From Lycorma delicatula (lineage: Eukaryota; Arthropoda; Insecta; Hemiptera; Fulgoridae): DNA of 64,000 bases. The stretch covers positions 87,933,260 to 87,997,259 of the forward strand of contig NC_134458.1 of NCBI RefSeq assembly GCF_047948215.1. The letters run 5' to 3'. A model generated the notes under the pieces. The model was not told where the DNA came from. It saw only the letters and a program-made list of their open reading frames with translations, and made no database searches. The translations under genes were made by a program, and so were the position numbers. Shown in pieces: positions 58,720 to 64,000 of the stretch; the first letter of the stretch is position 1; each line of letters starts with the position of its first letter.

Positions 58720-61700
58720 AATTTTCACTCTTTGATCTTGTAAACAGTTCTTCCTCTCCCTTGAATGACATATATTCTATTAATTTTCATATCGCTCTTC
58801 CAGAACTTTCCTTCACTCTTCGACGTGTCGAAAACTTAAACTTTTTCAGTACCTTCTGTTCATGTTTATCATCTTTTTATTCGTGCTAGAAAAAATGTTT
58901 TTAAGAGGCTTATTTTAGTAAAAAAGATATAATTCTGAAATAAATAAAAATTTAATTGGAATATTGCCATTAATTTATGAATGAAGTTAAACAAGACTGT
59001 ACTATATTAAAACTAAAAATCAAGTATTAAGTAAAGAATATTTTTAAAAAATGAAGAAAAACATTCAATCGGCAAAGTATTTTGCTAACATGAAGTAAAT
59101 AATAATTAAAAAGAAAAAAATATTTTGGAGTGTAGAGATTTACGGTAGCGAAATGTGAAAAATGACGAGAAATAAAAAAATAAGGGTTTTAATAATTATT
59201 GGGGTTCTTATTTAATAGAATAAGTTTGAATGTTCAGATAATTAATTAGGTTTGGAAAGAAGACTTTTAAGGCAAATTTTAAAATACGTAATTTCGCAGA
59301 ATTTATTTTAAAAAAATTTAAAAAATGAGTAGCATTCTAATATATCCATATTTACTTTATCCACTGTTGAATGATGGAGCAGTATTTAAAACTTAGATAA
59401 AGTTAAAACAAGAATAATTAAAGTAGGGTATTGGAAAATAATCATAATTTAAGTTAAAAGTTCTTTATTAAATTTTAATTTATAAAAAACGTAAATTTTA
59501 AAACAAAAGTTTTCTAAAAAATGTTGAATTTTTGAAACCTCCTTTCTCGGGATTGAAAAATCATGGGTTTTTCCAAAAAGTAATTATCTTTTTTTAAATT
59601 TATCCTATTTTATCTACAATGTAGCATATGATATTAACTGAGGATATAGAGAGTATGCTGAAAGTAATATTTTTTATCTTTTAATGTTTTCCTGGAAAAA
59701 TTAACCGACCAAATACCGTTGATAAACATGCATTTGGTGTTTTTTTTTATTTTTATAAAAATGATGAAGATGTAAAATGGATGAAACAGAACCCAGGATA
59801 AATGCAACAGGATTAAGATTGCAATTCTAAATACTATGCAAGATATTTCGTCTAATTCTTACAGTTTACAAACTTTGTTTTTTCTTCTAAATATAAGAAA
59901 AAAAAAAATTTTTTTAAATTGTAAATTAAATTTAATCTCAATTTGTATTTAATAAGATGAATTAATGTTACTCGTGGTACACAAAGATAAGACCTTTTTT
60001 TTTAAAAAAATGTGGATAAAAAATGTATGCACGCTTATATAAAAAAAAAGCGTAAACACTTCTCTTTATTGTATAATTATTACATGGGAGTTTTGGTGGA
60101 AGGTCAAGGGGCAATAGTAGGTCTACTTGACCTTCCCCGCCTTCGCTTCCCCCCCAAAAAAGGTCTTTGTTGCAACCGACAGAGAAAAATAGGGAAAAAG
60201 TTTTTTTGCACTAATGTTGTATAATATCTATATATATATATATATATATATGCATAATTTTTTTAACATGAAACAATTATGTAAGAAAACGTATTATGCA
60301 AACACAAAGTATTGATAAGTGTTTAATCAATGTATGTAATGGATAAAATGGGATATCTGTGTAGAGTGTTTGGGTATTTAAAAAACAACCGTGTTTTAAA
60401 TTCCATATTATTCAACAATAAAAAGTATTTAATGGTATAATGGTAAATAAACGGGATCTAAGCCGAACCTATAAAAAATGTCAGTATTTCTTGATACTCA
60501 TGACTTAGAAAAATTTATTATTTATTATATGTTAAAAAATAAATTTTAACAGTTTTTATTTTAAATGTAATTAGAAATTTTATGCATATAGATTACTTAA
60601 AATTTTAAGCATTTTATTTAAAATCTACATGAGCTGTTTAAAAATTAGTGTGGATTCCAGCCGCACTGATTTTATCGATTCCTAAGAGAAAAGAGATATT
60701 TTAATATGTTTTTATTAACGAAAGAAAAAATTCTAAAATACAATTTTTTATTCCTCTAAACATGAATCCCATTCAATACGTATAACGCAGAATTAATTAT
60801 TTCTGCTCGGAATTATTTGAAAGCTTCCAATTATTAAATTAGTTCAATACACTCCAACCACACTATTAAAAAATATGTTTATTTCCTGCTTCAAACAGTA
60901 AAAATTGTTATCTCGGTGTTTTATAACTTTTGTAAGAAACAATAAAACATCAAATTACTACAGAAATAAAACGGGCAGCGTTTTCAAAATTCTTTCAAAT
61001 TTCCTATAATCAAACGTAAGGTTTTAGAAGTTTTAACCTTTGTATTACATATTAAGAGGCCTGTCTATTCGACGGCGGCGCTTCAGCCGATAAGCCTACG
61101 TGCAGTAGTAGCTGAACTGGAAACAGAGGTTTTAGGTTGATCAATAGACATCTCTCCTTCTACCAGTTAGTACCATGGTTATACTGGTTCTATAGTTCTC
61201 AGAATTTTCAAGATGTACCAAGCAGGGCCAGATTTACATCTACAAAACAGAAAATGGGAAAAGGGGATTATGTATGAAAAAAAGAGTTGAGTGGTGAGAA
61301 AGAATAATCTACTCTCGGAGAAATCGAATAATAAGATATAACCCAGAGAAAACTTAAGGCCATTACCGGGCAGCAACCGCCAATTCCACTCAAAATCCCT
61401 CGGGAAGTCGGGATATATTTATCCACTTTGGACCAGCAAGTTACTTTTCGACAATTTTTCGTTGACCGGTTTAAATTTATGCTGAAAAAAAAAATGGTTT
61501 ATCATCCGAAATAAATAGGTATTACTCATCCCAGAATCGTGTGGCATTTGGAATAATCCAACCATCCATCAAAAATTCAGATATTAAAGATCATTAACGG
61601 GTAAAGCTAATATATTCATTAAAACCCTAATCCTTAAAAAATCCTCTACCTGGTTTTACGTTCGGCCGATTTTAACGATACATGCTTTAATAACATCTTC

Positions 61701-62925
61701 GTATACAGACGACTAAAGCTATATGAATAATAAAACTTTTATTCGCTATTAGTTCCCGAAAAAAAAAACAAAGCGGCTCCCGATATCAACAACGTCTTGA
61801 CTGTAGCGCCATTTTGGTTGAAAAATAACGATTTTACGTTCTGTTAGTCAGAGTAATTGGTCTGTCATCTTTAGTAACATCAAAAACAGAACTTCTTTTT
61901 AAAAATTGGATAATTCTCAAGATATAGTTGTTTTAGATGATTTGAAACACTCCTGTAGTATTCTACGAAGAATATGTGTTGTAAATTTTACACCTTTAAA
62001 GTTATGTTGTTTGACTATTACTTTTGATAATTGATTCTTGTGGAAAAAAGTTAACGAGAAAACCTTTTATTATGAAATCTCATCGGATGTAACATTTCAC
62101 AAATAATAGCTGGTAATGCGACGTATTTTAGATAGGTAAACGGGTTATTATAAAAGGCTTGTAGAAAATTCACATAAAACGGTCTAAGATTTCTTCTGTA
62201 TTCTAATTCTCTTTGTTTTTTCTTGCCATTTGACAAACGGAATTATAAACTACGTACATACCGCAATTATATAGTAAAATCCCATTTTTTAGTGCAAGAT
62301 AAAAAAAAATTATCCTCATCGTAGCAATTCAAGAACACTTCCACTATATGAATTATAATTTCATTGGGACAGTTAAAAAAACAAAAAACAATATAAATAA
62401 ACAACAGATAAAACATCTACGGTTGTTTATAGTGAAACATAATTTTTAATATAATATAATTAAAACAGTTTTGGAACGTTAGAATTTTACTACTAGGAAA
62501 AGAAGCCAAAAATTTTACTATTAACGCGTAATTTTCATCAAATTAATTGCAATTCCACAACTGTAACACACTAAATAACCTGTTTTTGTACGTTATAAAA
62601 TTAAATTTTTCTATTAAATGTTCATAGACAAGTAATTTCTTTTTTGAAGAAAATTGAATTCCTACTTAAATATAAATACAAACAAAATACCGTGTAATTT
62701 TTGAACCGAAAAAGCTTTGTTTCTTGCAAGAAATTTATCAAAAATTCCAGAATTTCGAAAATCTCTGTTCTTCTATTAAAGAATTATGTATGCATTTTAT
62801 ACTTTTCTTTTAGTTTTAGACAGTTGTCACACAATCCGTAAATAACTAATAATTTTTGTTATAATTAAACGTTGTCATTTAATAATAATAAAAAGAAATA
62901 TCCTTAGCTTATATCACAGAGAGGT
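58720..62925. other. AT-rich intergenic, no supportable gene
   Basis: Contains a hairpin at 60098-60136, a (TA)n tract at 60230-60251, a short GC-richer patch at 61060-61130 and chance ORFs. No repeat family recognised. Confidence 0.45.
60098..60136. repeat. 11-bp perfect stem with 17-nt loop
   Basis: GGAAGGTCAAG (60098-60108) and CTTGACCTTCC (60126-60136) are exact reverse complements in a GC-richer pocket followed by a C-run. Confidence 0.7.
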
Positions 62926-62939
62926 GACTTTCATTTGGT

Positions 62940-63700
62940 TCCACTACAGCTTAACGAGAATGATTTACAATTCTTGGCTGAGCCCACCACTTTTGATGGT
63001 AAACTGAATTGGTGGAGAGGGAAAAAACTCCACAGTAAATTCATTGAGTGTTTCATACATAAAGAGATGGACGCTTGATTTTGATGGCTGGATGATGCCG
63101 GGCTGTACGTCGAGACTTTTGTGAGCCTTACGTTTGCCGTACAATATAGATACAATAAAAAAATTATTTAATGAAAGATCCCCTGTCGTCTGTATGGCAA
63201 GACTGAAGAATCCAATGAGCACGTAATTATCGGTTATCAGGTTTTGACACCAAGAGATTATACAAAGTATTGCTACAACGTGACTAAACTATTGCACCGG
63301 TGTGATTCTGTGAGACTTAAAATTCTTGAAGAATATTTTCCGCATTTCCGATATATTCCTATATCCGTGCTTAAAATGTACAGGTTAATCATGGCCGTAG
63401 GATTTTCACATTTAAGTCCGTGGAACGTAATCGATATCTTATCGTAGTGGATAGTTAGCAGGATAAGGTTACCTGTCTTAAAAATGCCGCTCTTCTACTG
63501 GAAAATAACACTAAGTGGAAGTATTGTGAAAAAGTGAGAAAATACAGCGATTTGGCGGATCATGTAAAGGATTTTTGGAAACACAGGTACGCGTTGTTCC
63601 CGTCTTAATGGGTGAGATTTCGCACTCGTTACGTAATCAATCCTTTGATTCTCAAACTGGTCTATTTTTACCGGTGCAAAAGGCTGTTAAACCCCTGTAA
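62940..63700 (+). pseudogene. LINE polyprotein C-terminal relic (zinc knuckle and tail)
   Basis: Plus-strand pieces in several frames: MPGCTSR-like segment near 63095; a CRLYGKTEESNEHVIIG-like stretch near 63195-63236, where a C..C....H zinc knuckle is expected; the open frame LTPRDYTKYCYNVTKLLHRC (63241-63300); and AALLLENNTKWKYCEKVRKY followed by SDLADHVKDFWKHRYALFPS (63490-63610). Many non-LTR polyproteins end with a zinc knuckle, a 'R-Y---a--ih' helix and a tail where a K-eKY-dLa-e-k--W phrase precedes 'v-piv'. The order fits such an element, with frameshifts. The clade is uncertain. The antisense frames at 62931-63222 are shadows. Confidence 0.5.
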
Positions 63701-64000
63701 ATGGTAAGGAAATCTGTAATATACGTTCGTGTTAGCCCGCCAGTAAATGAAGAGGCACGGTATACGTGCCTTGTGATTCTTATAAATGTAAATTTACTTC
63801 TTGTTTTTCATATGAAATTGTGACGTATTTCTATGAAGCTGTATCATTTTAAATGTGTAATAATGTATCGTTGAAAGCCTTGCCTCGATGTTACCGACTA
63901 AAACGCTAAGAACTGATGATAAGCTGCTTGATAATAATAATATCGTTTATCTACACTTTGAATCGTTCTTAATATAATTTGGTTTGTTGAACAGAATATT
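63700..64000. other. Tail of the LINE relic and AT-rich flank
   Basis: Possibly 3' UTR of the LINE relic (GAGGCACGGTATACGTGCC near 63751 is a short inverted repeat). Nothing else seen. Confidence 0.3.

Noticed and set aside
1..64000. CRISPR arrays, bacterial operons, viral genes
   Set aside because: No regularly spaced repeats, ribosome-binding-site/gene clusters or recognisable viral proteins were seen; the sequence is insect nuclear in character.

Overview
The window looks like nuclear DNA of an insect. It is strongly AT-rich and holds no host gene that I can support with confidence. Almost everything recognisable is mobile or transferred DNA. The first 3.3 kb is a block of mitochondrial DNA in the nucleus (a NUMT). 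Its order, 12S rRNA, 16S rRNA, tRNA-Leu(UAG), nad1, then antisense tRNA-Ser(UGA) and cob, is the ancestral insect order, and its protein parts read only with the invertebrate mitochondrial code (TGA as Trp, ATA as Met). The nad1 reading frame is broken several times, so this is not a live mitochondrial genome. The SINE and transposon families resemble what I associate with Hemiptera, but I cannot fix the order or species from this window.

Layout. 0.3-3.3 kb: NUMT. 3.8-5.9 kb: a tRNA-headed SINE, a small foldback repeat and a 780-bp inverted-repeat element. 8.5-10.8 kb: an internally deleted LINE (RTE-like), a second copy of the 780-bp element with its core flipped, and a 619-bp element with near-perfect 66-bp terminal repeats. 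12.0-12.6 kb: Mutator-like transposase relic. 13.2-14.9 kb: mariner-like element with TA duplications, containing a second 12S NUMT and a long hairpin. 18.8-19.8 kb: mariner-like transposase relic. 25.9-26.6 kb: jockey-like LINE 3' end. 33.3-35.6 kb: R1-clade LINE with an inverted 5' piece, a SINE in its 3' UTR and an exact 458-bp tandem duplication. 38.1 kb: another SINE copy. 39.8-43.3 kb: a mariner-like element with ~95-bp terminal repeats that is split by a RAG1-like/Transib transposase relic. 44.8-45.7 kb: GC-richer repeat. 48.2-49.4 kb: foldback element with ~310-bp arms carrying a SINE flanked by a 14-bp target duplication. 58.2-58.7 kb: antisense RTE fragment. 62.9-63.7 kb: LINE C-terminal fragment.

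The rest (5.9-8.5, 14.9-18.7, 20-25.8, 26.6-33.3, 35.6-39.7, 43.4-44.7, 45.7-48.2, 49.4-58.2, 58.7-62.9 kb) is AT-rich sequence with microsatellites and short palindromes and no gene I can defend. One short minus-strand ORF near 32.2 kb might be a chemoreceptor exon or relic.

The most interesting structures are the nested ones: the RAG1-like relic inside a mariner element, the NUMT plus palindrome plus hairpin inside another mariner element, the inverted core of the 780-bp repeat, and the R1/SINE/tandem-duplication stack. No operon-like or clearly new enzymatic system was found.
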